Assembly (NCBI GenBank): GCA_008360955.1
Contig: LUCM01000765.1
Coordinates: 1-64,000, forward strand
Direction of reading: 5' to 3'
Source of the DNA: Fasciolopsis buskii
Taxonomy: Eukaryota; Platyhelminthes; Trematoda; Plagiorchiida; Fasciolidae
Length of the DNA: 64,000 nt
In this document: piece by piece, positions 11,042 through 22,660 of the stretch
How positions within the stretch are numbered: position 1 is the stretch's first letter
Layout: every line of letters begins with the position of its first letter
The notes under the pieces: generated by a model
The model's input: the letters and a program-made list of their open reading frames with translations, nothing else
Databases searched by the model: none
What the model was told of the DNA's origin: nothing
Program-made: the position numbers and the translations under genes

Positions 11042-12625
11042 ATGACTAATCCAATCCTTCCTATAGTGAAAATATTTTGTCAAGATATATATGTAGTGAT
11101 GTAATGGCATGAGTACGAATCACTGAAAACGAGCTTGTTCGCCAACTTGTGTACTTTCATAACTCTCGTGTTATATGCATGTGGTTGAAAAAATATATAC
11201 AGTCGCATAACTCATGCGATGGGCTACGCTTCATTACATACAAAAGTTTCTGTCTTCGCAGCAGTGGCTTCCCTCGGCTGACCTGACCATTTTTTGTGCT
11301 ATTTGTCTTGCAAATTACGTGAAACTTAATGTTTGCATTATTAGTAAGTACGAACTTATCGTTGTTTATGCTAGTGTCCTGTCAGCTCGTCGACCGTTGC
11401 TAATGAAGATCATAATGTCTGTCGCTTATGATTGATGACACCGCTCAAACGCCGGGAAAACATTCAGGATCCGTCGGCAAAACGTATTATGCCACTCAAC
11501 CAAAAATCCTCTCTAGCTTAGAACTTACGGACTCCACCGATGTACTCTTCTTCGCCTGTGATTTACCAGTCCGAATGTGGATACAAAGTCACCTACGTAG
11601 GTCGACCGGAAGTGGCAGTTACGCAGCCGAGATTCAAAACATTTTTATTTGGGTTCAACGGTTTGACTTCTTGAGAGGCTGGTCATAAACAATTGACGAT
11701 CCGACAAAACATTGTGGTTGTCAATAGATTTGTTCTTACTAGTGATATAACAAAAATTTTGTAAGACGAGATAAGGTTTTTGTCATTTACAGGACAGAAA
11801 TTTAAAGAGGCCAGTCAAACGATGTAAACCGCTATTGCACAAGAATTTTTGACATTTTATCTATCATGGTTAGACTTATATCTTCGTAATGTTCTGTAAT
11901 GTTTTCGCTCCTGCGTATGAGCTGTGACATTAACCATTGGCTATAGCAAACAAGCTGTAAGGATGTGGAAAAATTGTCCTCAACACCATTGTGATTCTGG
12001 CCTTTTTATGGTATACTTAAAGCATGAGCGGAGTGCAAAGGACATCTCACAACGACTAGGGCCTACTACACTATGGGTGGGGAACCGGCAATCCTGACCC
12101 TAGAACTTGGAGTGGCATAGAACGACGTAAGATCACATTAGGTCAGGCATGGTAATGGACCGGACACAGCGAGTTGCCGTCTACCACCAAAGTGATCAGC
12201 AGATCTGGGACTCAAATCTCTGACCCCTTCAGAGGCAGATACTTAATCGACTTAACCACCTCCGGTCAAACTTCGTCACCAGAAGTCCTGGTCCGAATTT
12301 CCTTTTTATCAGAACATCTTAGCCGTTTTACAAATTCAAGCTTCCCTCTGTGCGATCGACTTAATCGGTTGCTTCTTTCAGAATCGTTTAGAAATCTCGT
12401 TTAGCTATCGCATCCCGTCCGTCCCTTCAAGGGCGTTGCGATTGCTTTGCTCATAGAAATTGATGATTTGTTCTCCGAGATTTGAAGTTTTCACATTGCA
12501 GATTGATTATGCCTTACAGACTAATATCTGACGTGGCATATCTTGCAAACCTGATCACACATCAAATTCCCCCATTTTTGATATGGACTTTATTCTCGCC
12601 CCCTCATCGTACTTCATCGCAATAG
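11042..12625. other. Non-coding stretch between Penelope element B and the last DHRS1 exon
   Basis: This is the remainder of the DHRS1 intron. The open frames here (for example 11428-11688 and 12174-12404) have no recognisable motifs. A short AT-rich part with TATATATG near 11083 may be the 3' end of the Penelope element. Nothing else is seen. Confidence 0.5.
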
Positions 12626-12897
12626 CCGAATCTCCTGACTTGTCCGGTCGCGTTGTGGCAGCGCTCGCTGCTGAGTCGGATAATGAGAAACTGGCCCGTT
12701 CCGGTGATGTGGTTCTGGTTTCTGATGTGGCTAGCCAGTACGGAATTCGTGAAGTAGATGGCAGCGCGCCGGCCCATATTCGTTCATTACAAGCGTTGCT
12801 TTCACTAGGTGGCTATCGAATGGCATCGTATGTCCCCAGCTTCATCCGAATACCAAAAAGTTGGCTTATGTACGCACTTAGTTGGTCTTCGAAATAA
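12626..12897 (+). CDS. DHRS1: DHRS1 last coding exon
   Basis: The acceptor AG is at 12624-12625, and the exon opens with CC, which completes the TCC (Ser) codon begun by the T at 5051. It reads ESPDLSGRVVAALAAESD, a middle part VLVSDVASQYGIREVDG, and the C-terminal part YRMASYVPSFIRIPKSWL, followed by a TAA at 12895-12897. This follows the DHRS1 C-terminus segment by segment: the ELSG-type turn with conserved Ala-rich strand, the YG(I/L)R(E/D)VDG block, and the hydrophobic SYLPSFLR(V/I)PKW tail unique to this SDR member. An in-frame ATG at 12583 lies in the intron and is not a start. No AATAAA signal is visible in the first 300 bp after the stop. Confidence 0.9.
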
Positions 12898-13639
12898 GCT
12901 GCCACTATATATTTGCCAGTCTTCTGGTGTAACCACTAAATCCCCGATGATAATTTTTTTTGTAATTGACAGTGATTATTTCCCTTCTTTGTCTCTAATC
13001 TAGCCCTCTTTTTTCATCCGTTGTTTTTGTCAGTTTATCTCTTGGAAGTGAATTAGACTGAAATGTTTGTATCATGGGGTGTTTGGAGTTTTTGTTATCG
13101 TGCATCTTATGATTCACTTCATGAAGTTTCGCGAAATTCGGGATGAAATCAATTCAAATTATCAAGAAGTTCGACTTCTCACTTGTTTTTCTCAACTTAT
13201 CATGGACGCACCACTTGAACAAAATTCATCCTCGAGCTAAATTTTTTTCGCACAATCGTCATTTTGTGAATCGGTCGATTGGAATCAACCCCAAAGGCGA
13301 GCACACCTTGAAGATTAATTTGTGCTAAGTCGATCTAACTTTCAGTGTGCGTGGCATCTTTCCTAAGCGGTGGCGCGCTAAACCGTTTTGTCTATACATA
13401 AATGAAGTATCGATCACAATTGTTTGCATTTCCTCCCCAGGGGGAATTAAAATGCAGTCGATGTTCAAGTTCGGTAATTTTCTGATGTTTTATTCCCCAT
13501 CGTCCAGTCTTTGGCCCAGTTACGGCGGTCTTTCGCCCGAGTTAACCACAAAAAGTGCTACGCCTTCTTCCATTTTCGTCAATAAGGCGGTTATGGAGAC
13601 AGCCCTATCCTCATGTGAGAATAGTGGCGTCGATATTTG
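12898..13639. other. DHRS1 3' flank, no gene seen
   Basis: AT-rich sequence that includes the DHRS1 3' untranslated region of unknown length. There is no canonical polyadenylation signal in the first 300 bp. The open frame starting at 13347 only becomes recognisable (an RTE remnant) from about 13640. Confidence 0.5.
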
Positions 13640-13945
13640 CTCAAACGGGAATCTGTTTGATGAAGAACACGCGGATGACTTTGTGCTACTAAATGAAGAC
13701 CCAAGTAAGCTGCAGTTTTCTCCCGATCGTTTAAACGATAGTGTAGGTATGTTTGAGATGGTGTTTGCATGTTCAAACTGTAGGGTGCTGTTGCACTACT
13801 GGATTAGCTCGAAGTCGATTTCTCGTTCTTTGAGGGAACTGAGTGAGTTGGTCAGATTTACTTACCGGGGGATCGATTGACATTCGCAAATTCGAGGCAT
13901 CTGTTGCGTCGGCCAAAGGTCTGTTTTTGATTATCCTATGTGATT
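13640..13945 (+). mobile_element. RTE-type LINE fragment (RT palm and thumb start), decayed
   Basis: In the 13347 frame the RT palm box reads EEHADDFVLLNEDPSKLQ (about 13662-13715; normally a Y in place of H before ADD). It is followed by DRLNDSVGMFEMVFACSNC and a block ending in LSELVRFTYRG, the degenerate form of the family's VDRFSYLGSC step. After a frameshift near 13880 another frame continues FANSRHLLRRPKVCF, which matches the FANLRHLWRR-type helix that follows in this family. The family is very common in trematode genomes. Only this part of RT is left, and the frameshift, the stop and the lost Tyr make it inactive. Confidence 0.8.
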
Positions 13946-14299
13946 TACTATAAAATGGGGCAAACCCCATCATCGAAAGACTTAGTGGCTGGACAATGGG
14001 GAACATTCAAGCAAAATTCAGCTTGTTGATTTTGGTTTTGAAAACAAGGAGACTATAGATGTTGGGAAAGCCGTATGCGGAAGCGTTACAGATCTTTGCT
14101 TTGCTGGGACGAAAAGATGTCTGAAGTTAAAATAATTGACATCTAGAACTGGAGGCTTGATAAGGATGACTGTCTGCTTAAATATCAGAATATCGAAAGA
14201 AAGAAAGGAGTTCTGAAGAACAGAAACCAAAATAATGATAATAGAGAAGAAATAATGAAGCGATTACTCAGTGATCAGCGAGTGACTGCAGATTTGAGT

Positions 14300-16410
14300 T
14301 CAGGGAGTGATCACTGATCAGCCGAATGACTTTTCGTTGAACCGGATGAAGAAAAGAGCTTCAGGCGAAGCTGCGTCTCACACATGATTGCACTATTCAA
14401 GTGTCAGGTGGGTTTGAACTTTGTCTAAAGGGAGAAGTTGAACGAGTATTAAACTGTCTGTTGCGGAATGGGAAAGCAACTTTGCGCGCAATACGAGAAG
14501 CAAGTGTTAACACAAAGGTACACCGTAAAAGGGGATTTATGGGCAAGCCCAGTAATGACAGATTCAGTGGAATGATGGGAACCTCAGTCAAAATTTAACC
14601 GGGAAGAATAAGGGAGATGTTTGAGTGAGACAGAAAGGAGGGTTGAGGCAGACATAGTTGGTAGAACCCCAGATAGATAATCGTCCGGCATCGGGAGCAA
14701 GTGATGCAGGGAGAACATTGAGATCCCGATCGATTTTGTCAATGGCTTGGCGGGCAGTTGAGTAGGAAAGAGTGCAATGAAGATTGGTATTAACGGAGAA
14801 ATAGTGAAGGATGAAGTGAGGCGATCATCATTAAATAGAAGGGAAAGGGTGGGCCCAAGCATAGAACCCTTGGGATCCGCAGAGATCGGCTGAAAAAGAA
14901 CCCCGTCGACTGGGACGGAGATGATCCGCTTGCTTAGGAAATATGACATCCAGAATAAGGGAGCCAAATAGAACACGATCGAAGACAGTTTTGTCAGCAG
15001 AATTTCGTGCCACACGCGGTCGAATGCTTAAGAATTGTCCATCAAGACCAGATGAGTTTCTCTGTGGTTAACAAGTGCAGCCCACCAGGAATGTGAGATG
15101 ACAGTTGGATGAGGCGAGTGAAATCCATATTGGCGGCCACTGCAAGCCCTCTCGTTTGGAGGATGAACGCAGCTGGTCGGAGATAATAGTTTCGAAACCA
15201 CACAAGTAATGGTGATAACTGTCCGGGTGAGAAGGGGATCCACGTTTTGGAATGGGGCAAATAATTGCCTTCTTCCATGAATAGCAGGAAGCACTTTGGT
15301 TAAAAGAGGAAGGGAAAAACTTAGCGTAACATAGGGGCTGACTCTAGAGTGCACGTTTTTTTTGGCACGATGAGGAATGTCGTCCGGACCAACAGGTTCG
15401 GGAACAGTCAGACTGGGATGAACTTGGGGCATCTTTCCAGTAATTATAACGAGAAGAAAAACAGAGCTGGCGGAGGAGAAGGGCTGACAGAAAGAGTCGA
15501 GCTTGAGGCAAAAACTTCCGCTTTGTCAAGCGGGCTGCATGCCCGAGAACCAGAGGAATTATGGATGAGAGGAAAATTGAAATGGTGGAAATTACGGGAT
15601 ATCGCCTTTGCAAGGGACGAAGATGATCGGCTACCAGTGGCGAAGGGGGCTAATCGTTCAGGTTTGTAATGTACGAAGTGATCTTTAGCGTTCTGTACAA
15701 CAATCAGGGGTTTGCCCCTGGGTTACACCAAAATGATTTCGGGATGTTGGATTGGATGGGTGGCGCCACGGACGATACACAGAGTTTCAGCCAAACAGTA
15801 GAGTGGGAAGCATCGTTAATCCAATCAAAGGATCATGGGTTACCCGGTTTGACGATGTGTGGGATGCAAATTTGTATGCATCAGAGGTCAGTCAGTGAAA
15901 TTAGAAGTGTACAAAGCAATAAGCGTTCCAAAGGTCATGAAAATCATTCCAATCGGCAGAGACGCAGCTCCAAAAGGTGGTTTTAGATTTAGTCATGCGG
16001 AAGGAACAAAGGAAAGGTGGAAAATGCGATAAGATAATGGTCCGATGAGCCCAGAATGTACAGAGAAGTAGTGTTAGAGTATGGTCAGGAAATGAATTCA
16101 AGGGAGGAGATCCAGAGTGTGTGAACGATCGCCAAGATGATCGAGGGTGCTTGTAGGGAGGGCAACCAGTTGACTAAGGTTTTAGGTTATGGCGAAAGTC
16201 TCGGCTTCGCGTTCTGTGGTCTAAGTGACCGATCTGTGCAGTGGTCGTTGCATGTTGTGGACGTTGAAATCACCAAGAACGGTAATTTGGCATCTGGGGG
16301 CAGCACAGTTCAGTCTTTGTGGCCGTTAGGTGCATCCCAGTTTCCCCTGTCTTCGTTACCTGGGAGCGCCGAATAATAATGCTAGGAAAATCCTGAAGGC
16401 GTAAATTGGG
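14300..16410 (-). mobile_element. LINE A, minus strand (endonuclease, RT and C-terminal part, heavily mutated)
   Basis: Read on the minus strand, the order of domains is that of a Jockey/CR1-like non-LTR retrotransposon. The apurinic endonuclease shows ITVLGDFNVHNM (about 16,285), DHLGDRSHTLDLLP, then LGSSDHYLIAFS (about 16,040). The linker contains SADWNDFHDLW. The RT starts PEPVGPDDIP (about 15,400), then AFDRVWHEILLTKLSS (about 15,015), FWMSYFLSKR, and ISADPKGSMLGPTLSLLF, where the canonical GVPQGSVLGP is altered. The YADD region is not readable. The C-terminal part near 14,490 reads ASRIARKVAFPFRNRQF. Several frameshifts and stops are needed to follow it, so it is an old dead copy. The same family recurs at 21,985 on the plus strand. 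Confidence 0.8.
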
Positions 16411-17520
16411 ATAAAGACATTCCGGATACAAAAATTCCGTCACACTGTAGCTGTGCTCTACCGTGGTGCTGCAGTTTGCACTCCCCGTGACTCACGAATC
16501 ATACAAAATCATTTATTTCCAGTCAAAAATGTACTCATGCTTTGGCGAAGCTTGGTCCTCGTCCTCCAAGTTGGGAGTTACATTGAGTTGGAGAATCAGA
16601 CGGTAAAATCAATGGAAAGTGATCCAATCAGATGGGCATCCATTCTGTCGCTTGTAGACAAGTAAATGTGTTTGCTGATGATCCTAGCCATTTTCCTTTC
16701 TAGTTTCCAGATTTACTGGCAGTATCAGCTCACCGTTTCTCATAAATTCCATCTTGCAAGACTTTCCGGAATGGACAAGTTAAGATTTCCGGATTTGCTT
16801 CAAGATGGGACCACTTAGCCTGGCATTACGAGGCGGACGTCGCTGAAGCTAGACATGAGCAGAAATATGATCATACTTTCTGCTTTTTCGACATGCTTAA
16901 CGCGTGAAAATATGAGCGAGAGCCTCGCCATGTCACAGCTTCGACAGATCATTTTGGAAGGGAGAGCATGATTCCGAAACCTGGCACATTTGGAGGAAGT
17001 CTGAGATCGAGTAAGATGGTCAGACTAAAAACGAAGTAAAATCTAACAAGATTAAAAAATTTAGTACCTAAATTTCTGCTAGGAAATTGATTGAAATAAA
17101 CAATTTTCACCAAGGACACATGATCTTCTTTCACTAATATCTGCCCATGAGGATCGGTAAGGATATTAGTTCCATCTGGATGCACATTTTGGACCAACCG
17201 AATGCAAAACTTTCAAGCGAGTACCTGGAAACAAATATCATCAATCGGGCACAAATATGCAGCCACTAAAGCGCAAGGAAGTTCAACAACTTCAGTAGAC
17301 TCAAATCAGATAGACCGACCAAAATATATTCAATTCGTAATGAAACTCAACTGTTAAACGGTGAATCCTTCCACTCCAACAATTTATTTTGTAGATCCCA
17401 GTGAATTTATCTCACCCTAAGTGCATCTAGTTTTACTTTAACAGTTTTTATTTCTTTGCCCTAGTTCGCTGCCTATTTAATTTTTCTTCTAGTCGGTTTT
17501 TTGTTTAGCTTTGCATAATC

Positions 17521-18312
17521 TAGAGCTTTTGACGCTGACGTTAATGCATTCCCCGTCCTATTTCTGCCGGATTGGTTTTCGCACTTGGAATCCACATTTG
17601 TCTTGCCGAAGCTAACTACGGAAAACAATATACTGCACTATTTAGTAGCAGTTCACTCTCTTCCTTTGGTCGATGAGATGTAGTATGTTAGATTTTAACA
17701 AACTTAACCCCTACGAACGAATTAGTGCCGACGTCATTTGTCGTTTTGGAATCACTACTAAACAGCGAATAAATATGCTGCCTGAAACTGATTTAGGAGG
17801 CCGCAAACCGTTGCACCTGCCACGACATATGAAAACCTCGGTAGGGGATTCAACGATTGGTGAGACTTACCTGAAAGAGATATGGCTTCAGAGGCTACCA
17901 TCTCACATTAAGGGAGTCTGTGTATCTACCACCGAGCGTCTTAGTTCTGTCGTCTAGATCTCCGATAAAAAATTGGGAGACTTATGAACCCAAAGTCAAT
18001 CAGGCCGCCCGCCCAGAAACCGGTGCGACCGTTGCCGCACTGAGTACGACTGTTCACGAATTGGTTCAGAAGGTGAAGACACCAGGGCCGTCGACACTCT
18101 CGTCGTCCAATAGAATCTTTCGCCAAGTCAGGTCATCCAGTAGAAGCCACAGTAGCATTCAGCTTCCATTCACGCCCACCAGCGGTGTATTTTGGTATCA
18201 CCAGCACTTCCGACCGAAGGTGCGCTGTCTTTTTGTACCATGCTCTATGGCACCAGCCGATCAAGGAAACGTCTGCACCAATGCGCAATTTAGTGTTCTT
18301 ACGAACCCATAA
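17521..18312 (+). pseudogene. gypsy gag pseudogene
   Basis: Capsid-like part of a Ty3/gypsy Gag. The first frame (from 17521) covers the WF.LE start of the capsid fold and HYLVAVHSLPL. After a frameshift the 17673 frame carries the block with ELGDRKPS-like wording (here LGGRKPL), followed by the WLQRLP helix that is the best marker of this lineage. A second frameshift leads to the 17920 frame, which contains PETGATVAALSTTVHELVQK and the remains of the nucleocapsid with two cysteines. At least two frameshifts make it non-functional. Confidence 0.75.
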
Positions 18313-18419
18313 GCCCTCGTTTACGCTGTTTATAAACGGTACTTGCGTTCATTTTTAACAGGCTAAGGTAAACAAGCACACAGTTGCTCCATTGGGTCAG
18401 TTTGCAACATCAAGAGATC

Positions 18420-19300
18420 GCCTTTCACGTGTTCACATGAACACCGTAGGTCCTCCCTATCCCTGTTGAAGAGTTATGTACTTCCTCATTGTCGCTGACC
18501 AATTCATCCGTTGGCTCGAAGCTATTCCTTTTGCTAGCGTAGAAACCAGTGCTACAGGAGATGCCCGTAGAAAGATGAGTTTCTTTGTTTGGTTACCCTG
18601 CCACGGTGGTGACCGATCGCGGAGCACGATTTGAATTTCAACAGTTTGGAGATACGCCCCGCATTCTGGAGTTGTCAGCACTCGCGTACAAATGTCTATT
18701 ATCCCACCCTTAACGGCATGATTGAGCGTTTTCATCGGTAGTTCAAAACTTCACTCGCTGCCTTCGGCTGTTCTAATTGGGTACAGGCTGTCAAACGTTC
18801 TTCTGAAGCTGCGACCAGCTTTTAAACCCAATATCGGTGCATCAACTGCTGAATTCGTATACGGCAGTAGCCTTCGCTTACCTGGGGACCACATCACTGC
18901 GGGTAGAGCAAACGAAGGTGACGGGACCTCGTGTTCTCAGCAGTTAACCACACGTAGGCGTCCGTTGTGGGTCCATTTGCCTCGTATGCAATCCCTTACC
19001 TAAAAAGTTCTTGACGAGTGATTACGTTTTTCATGAAGTAATTTACCATGTGATATCATCGCTCAACTCACCATTAAGAAACTATGGAAGCATTGTGCAA
19101 CTGTTTCATCCTTGTTAGGAATCATCACGTTCGTGTGGACGGCGTTCGAACGTCACTACAACGACCATACAAGGGAACCTTCAGAGTGACAGAAAGGCAC
19201 TCGCTTTTATGCTATTGAGAAAAATAGCAGGCACAAGACTGCACCCATTGGCCTTCTCAAGGTCGTTCACTTAGAGAACAAGGCAGCGACCTCACGAAAC
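18420..19300 (+). pseudogene. gypsy integrase pseudogene, interrupted by a retroposon
   Basis: The DDE triad is readable across frames: first Asp in FLIVADQFIRWLEAIPF (about 18,485), second in ATVVTDRGARFEFQQF (about 18,605), and Glu in NGMIERFHR (about 18,720). It is followed by GASTAEFVYGSSLRLPGD (about 18,840), a marker of Ty3/gypsy integrase. The C-terminal GPY/F-like domain starts VRVDGVRTSLQRPYKGTF (19,131 on) and ends IGLLKVVHLENK. The coding line breaks after SDY at 19,023 and resumes at VRVDG after 98 bp of SINE-like DNA. Several frameshifts precede the insertion. The zinc-binding N-terminus is missing. Confidence 0.8.
19029..19126 (-). mobile_element. SINE-like retroposon, copy 2, truncated at the hammerhead core, inserted in gypsy integrase
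   Basis: The 98 bp read on the minus strand match 6574-6672 closely (about 85 percent by eye): GATGATTCCTAACAAGGATG, then GAAACAG, TTCCAT, GATGATATCACATGG and a CATG-A-rich 3' end. It is flanked by 5-bp repeats ACGTT (19024-19028 and 19127-19131). Removing it and one repeat restores the integrase reading. It lacks the pol III boxes and the first base of the hammerhead core, as expected for a 5'-truncated retroposed copy. Confidence 0.82.
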
Positions 19301-19310
19301 ACCAACGATA

Positions 19311-21984
19311 GCCCAGTGGGATCAATACCTGTCTTAGCCTTCACTGCACCCCTAATTTGCCGTGGACCCCGACAAAATCCGCAATAGCACCCTTATCAGA
19401 CCTGCATGTTCATTGACCCATGCAACTGGCTGACGCCGACCATGTTTATGCTAATTAAAATTTTTCTAATTGCCACATGCAGGCAAGTAAAATGACTTCC
19501 GAAAACGACTATTCGAATTCGCTGTGTTCTGATGTGTCCGATGAAACTCACTGATTCCGACTTTAGTTACGAGGCCCTTACTGGCGTGCATTTTCCTCTC
19601 CTAAATGCTGCTCACGACTCGTAGCCGAACACAGTTAGCCCAGACGTATCATTGAATTTTGCGTTTGTTCATTGTTATTATCATCATTTTGTTTTGGCAA
19701 TGCTTAAGGACCGATTAAGATAGCACTGAATCCCTAATTAGGTCGAAGAGAGTGTGCTTGATCCAAAGTTAGATGGCTCGAAGTCAAGCAGAGTAGGACT
19801 AATCTGCCCCGGCGATCCCAGACCCATCTACCTTGACATCGTCTACACTAATCAACGTCTCAGCAATGCAGTTCCGATCAGAGATGGCCCGTCGGTTGGC
19901 AGTAACCTCCAAGGCGATAAGTCACTCATTTGATGTTTCACGACGACGTCTGATTTATTTGAAAGTCCGCTTCCTTCCTCTCATATCAAGATCGTCAGCT
20001 TCATTGATTTGGAACGGACTACAAGACGGCGTTAAAGAATGAAGTAATGTGCCTAGACATTATTCTACCCTATGGCAGGGGCTGGGTTTCGATCCAATGC
20101 CGCATAGCTGGCGGACGTAACAGCGGGCCATTTACTCCCGAGTGTTACCATAATTTTATAGTTCATGACGATTCGGCTGTTATGAGATGTACCATTGATA
20201 ACACTGTTGCTGCCGGTCAAAACAGTTGGATAGCCGTTGATAATGAATGTCACTGGATAAAAGCATCCGGTAAACTGATCAAAATGGTTAGAAAAGGTTA
20301 TAATCCTCCATCGGCTTAGCTAACGTTCAACATATGACTACACAAGTTGGTCTGTAGATTGATTCTAGATAAGGGCTTATTTCAGAAAACTAAAACAATG
20401 CGTGCAGAAATCAACGTTTGCTACAAAAACTGACTGAAATTCCATCAACGGATGCCACATGGCACATAAATGCTTGGAAAACGATAAATATGCGTTGTTG
20501 TCTAGTCTAATTGTTCTTTAGAAAAAACCCACCTTACTTGACAAAGTCCTGTAACGATAAATCGGTGACTAGGCGACTTCTTCAACAGACTGATGTCGGC
20601 CACTCTTCTCCGCCGCTCTCCTCAACTCGTTGACGAGAACGATCTACAACGAGCAGCGCTGCTAGGCGTTTTTTGTCAATATAAAATCATCAAACAGATT
20701 TCTTTATCATACTAAAGCGATTATGTTTTGTCACAATATTCTGTCATCCAGTAAATCCAGAGAAGTGTTTCAGATTGACAATGGCACCCTCATTTGTCCT
20801 CCCAACTATTGAGGCGTCCTGCATACTGTCGACAACAAGTACTTTTTCAGATTAACTGACGTGTGAATAATCGCGTCGCACAAAGGCAATTCTCATTGGA
20901 GAGCTGGGGAGAACTTAATCCCCGATGTTGCCAGTAACGCATCAAGGCGATCAGGGAATGCAGCCTATACAGCCCGGATATGAATAAGGACGTTCATTAG
21001 GTTACCCATCCGTCGCATCAAAATCTCCCTGGGTAATGGACGCCGTTATCAACAAGGGTTATTTTCACGCCTGTCAGATGGTATGCCATACTATACCTAT
21101 GTATTTTTGTCAGTATCAAGCGTTCTGCGAGTCGAAACTGCAGGCCACAAGCCTAGAATCCTCGGTTAGCAAAACGGCAAATGGTATCACAGAAATGGAA
21201 AATTGCCTGGAAATCTAATGGGTAGGTTTCCGTTGTCAGTCTTGTCATCGACATATAACACTTATCAAAAACTTCGTGTCAGAAGTCACAAAACAGCGCA
21301 ATAACTATGCTGAGTAGCTAGCTATGTTGCGCAAGCAAACAGAATGCTCAGGGACTACTCAAGTTTTATCGGCAGTCCCACCTGTGATGACCACAGCAGA
21401 TTACGGTTCATTGTTGCCAAATCTCGAGGTTAAAACTGTGCATAAGACTATGGTAATTTTTAATTGAACTATTTCATCTGTTACAGTTAGCGTTCTTGGC
21501 TAACATTGGTTCGGATTTTACCAGTTAATGTACAGGAGCTATTATGAGGACAGTGTTTTCGGAAGGATTTCTGGAACATTTGAGTTAATGTGGTGTCAGC
21601 CGCAAGCATTCGTTGTTCAACAACAAGTTATGCTGTTTGGTAGTAATTACCTTTGTATTTCGACGATTATTAATCCTAAGACGCCGTATTGAAAAGCAAT
21701 TTCCATGACGAAACTTTGAAGATAATATCTGACGAGATACAAAGGTGCATTCAGTCCTGGCGACCCAGGAAGCCAGAGGATAAAACCACCAGTCAGTGTT
21801 TTTGCCGAATGAATCCGGCAAGTCGGATACTGCAATCTCGGACTAACTACGTTCTTTTATAGAACGCAATGGACTCCTGAGAAACCGCCATCATGGATTC
21901 CGGCCTCCCCTTCAACCACTTATCTACTGGCTTTCTTCTCACACTCCTTGTCAAATGTACCTGCCACTTAGGGAAAAACATATA
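19311..21984. other. Stretch without recognised gene
   Basis: The first few hundred bases may be the 3' end of the gypsy element. Open frames at 19833-20042 and 20047-20319 (90 codons) show no motif I recognise and no strong splice signals. Nothing else is supported. Confidence 0.5.
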
Positions 21985-22455
21985 CTCGCTTGATGTCTCA
22001 GATTTTGGCATGAAGGTCGTTTGGTGAAGCTGATCACGTCCGGATTCTCCCCGGCTCCTTTATCGTGGATATCAAGTTTCCTCAGTAAATAAATCACATC
22101 CGTCGGAGCTGGTGAGGTACTGTTCCAGCAAATTCCTGCAAATGCCCACGTTACCCAAAGCTTACTATTTGCGCCCGTCCTTTTCTTGTTCACTGATGAC
22201 CTTCTATCCACCAACCCTAACTTTCGCCGTTGTCATAGATCTTTATTGCCTATTTCTCACTGCACTCCTCCGTACGCAAATATCATCATCCACAGTGGTA
22301 TTTGTGCCACCAGTGTATCGCTCAACAACGATGATGGACATATCCCCCTCTTGGGCACCAGCAACTGTTACATTAAATCCTCCGAAAACCCCTCCTTTTT
22401 CAATCTCTTCCGAACGAGTTTCGTCCTCCCCACTGGTCTTTTAAGCCTTTTGATG
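21985..22455 (+). mobile_element. LINE B fragment (RT), plus strand, same family as LINE A
   Basis: Reading across frames gives LLYRGYQVSSVNKS (the SWISSFLSNRS step), LFTDDLLSTNP (normally FINDLLS, about 22,186), and SLNNDDGHIPLLGTSNC followed by SFFNLFRTS, the block after the RT palm in this LINE family. The YADD motif between them has decayed (PPYANIII). Only about 470 bp is readable, with at least three frame changes. Confidence 0.72.
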
Positions 22456-22660
22456 CCTGAGAATATCGTGCAGGACGAAATTGGGAGCGTTAATAGTGGA
22501 AAAATTGAACAGCCTTAATAAAAGGGTTAGAAGGACCAAGAGGAGAAAAGAGACAGTTATAGCTTGAAAGGAGACCGCTGAAACAAAATTATCATGGTAT
22601 TAGAGTGGAAATGTCAAGGGAGTTGAGGGAAATCCAAATGCAACACGGCGATAATGACTG

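Larger units (their letters stand above)
5052..12625 (+). other. DHRS1: DHRS1 intron, about 7.6 kb, filled with mobile DNA
   Basis: The intron is bounded by GTAAGT at 5052 and an AG at 12624-12625 preceded by a moderately pyrimidine-rich tract (CTTCATCGCAATAG). Its flanking exon phases match (phase 1 on both sides). It contains, in order: unremarkable sequence (5052-6355), a 68-bp palindrome, a hammerhead-bearing SINE-like element, a decayed Penelope element, duplicated TA-flanked DNA, an LTR-like repeat, a well preserved 5'-truncated Penelope element, and about 1.5 kb of featureless sequence (11042-12625). All the elements whose orientation can be read lie in the same direction as the gene. 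Confidence 0.75.
17521..19310 (+). mobile_element. Ty3/gypsy LTR-retrotransposon remnant: gag joined to integrase, no PR/RT/RNase H
   Basis: Gag (17521-18312) is followed within about 110 bp by integrase (18420-19300). The roughly 2.5 kb that should encode protease, reverse transcriptase and RNase H is missing. Gag is recognised by PDWFSHLESTF, then ETDLGGRKPLHLPRHM, EIWLQRLPSHIKGV and a C-terminal FWYHQHFRPKVRCLFVPCS, the degenerate knuckle of the fluke gypsy lineage. Frameshifts occur near 17,685 and throughout integrase. No LTR was identified at either end with confidence. A SINE-like element sits inside the integrase (19029-19126). Confidence 0.85.

Noticed and set aside
16674..16690. CTGATGATCCTAG, resembling the hammerhead core strand
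   Set aside because: No GAAA strand and no pairing stems at the required spacing.
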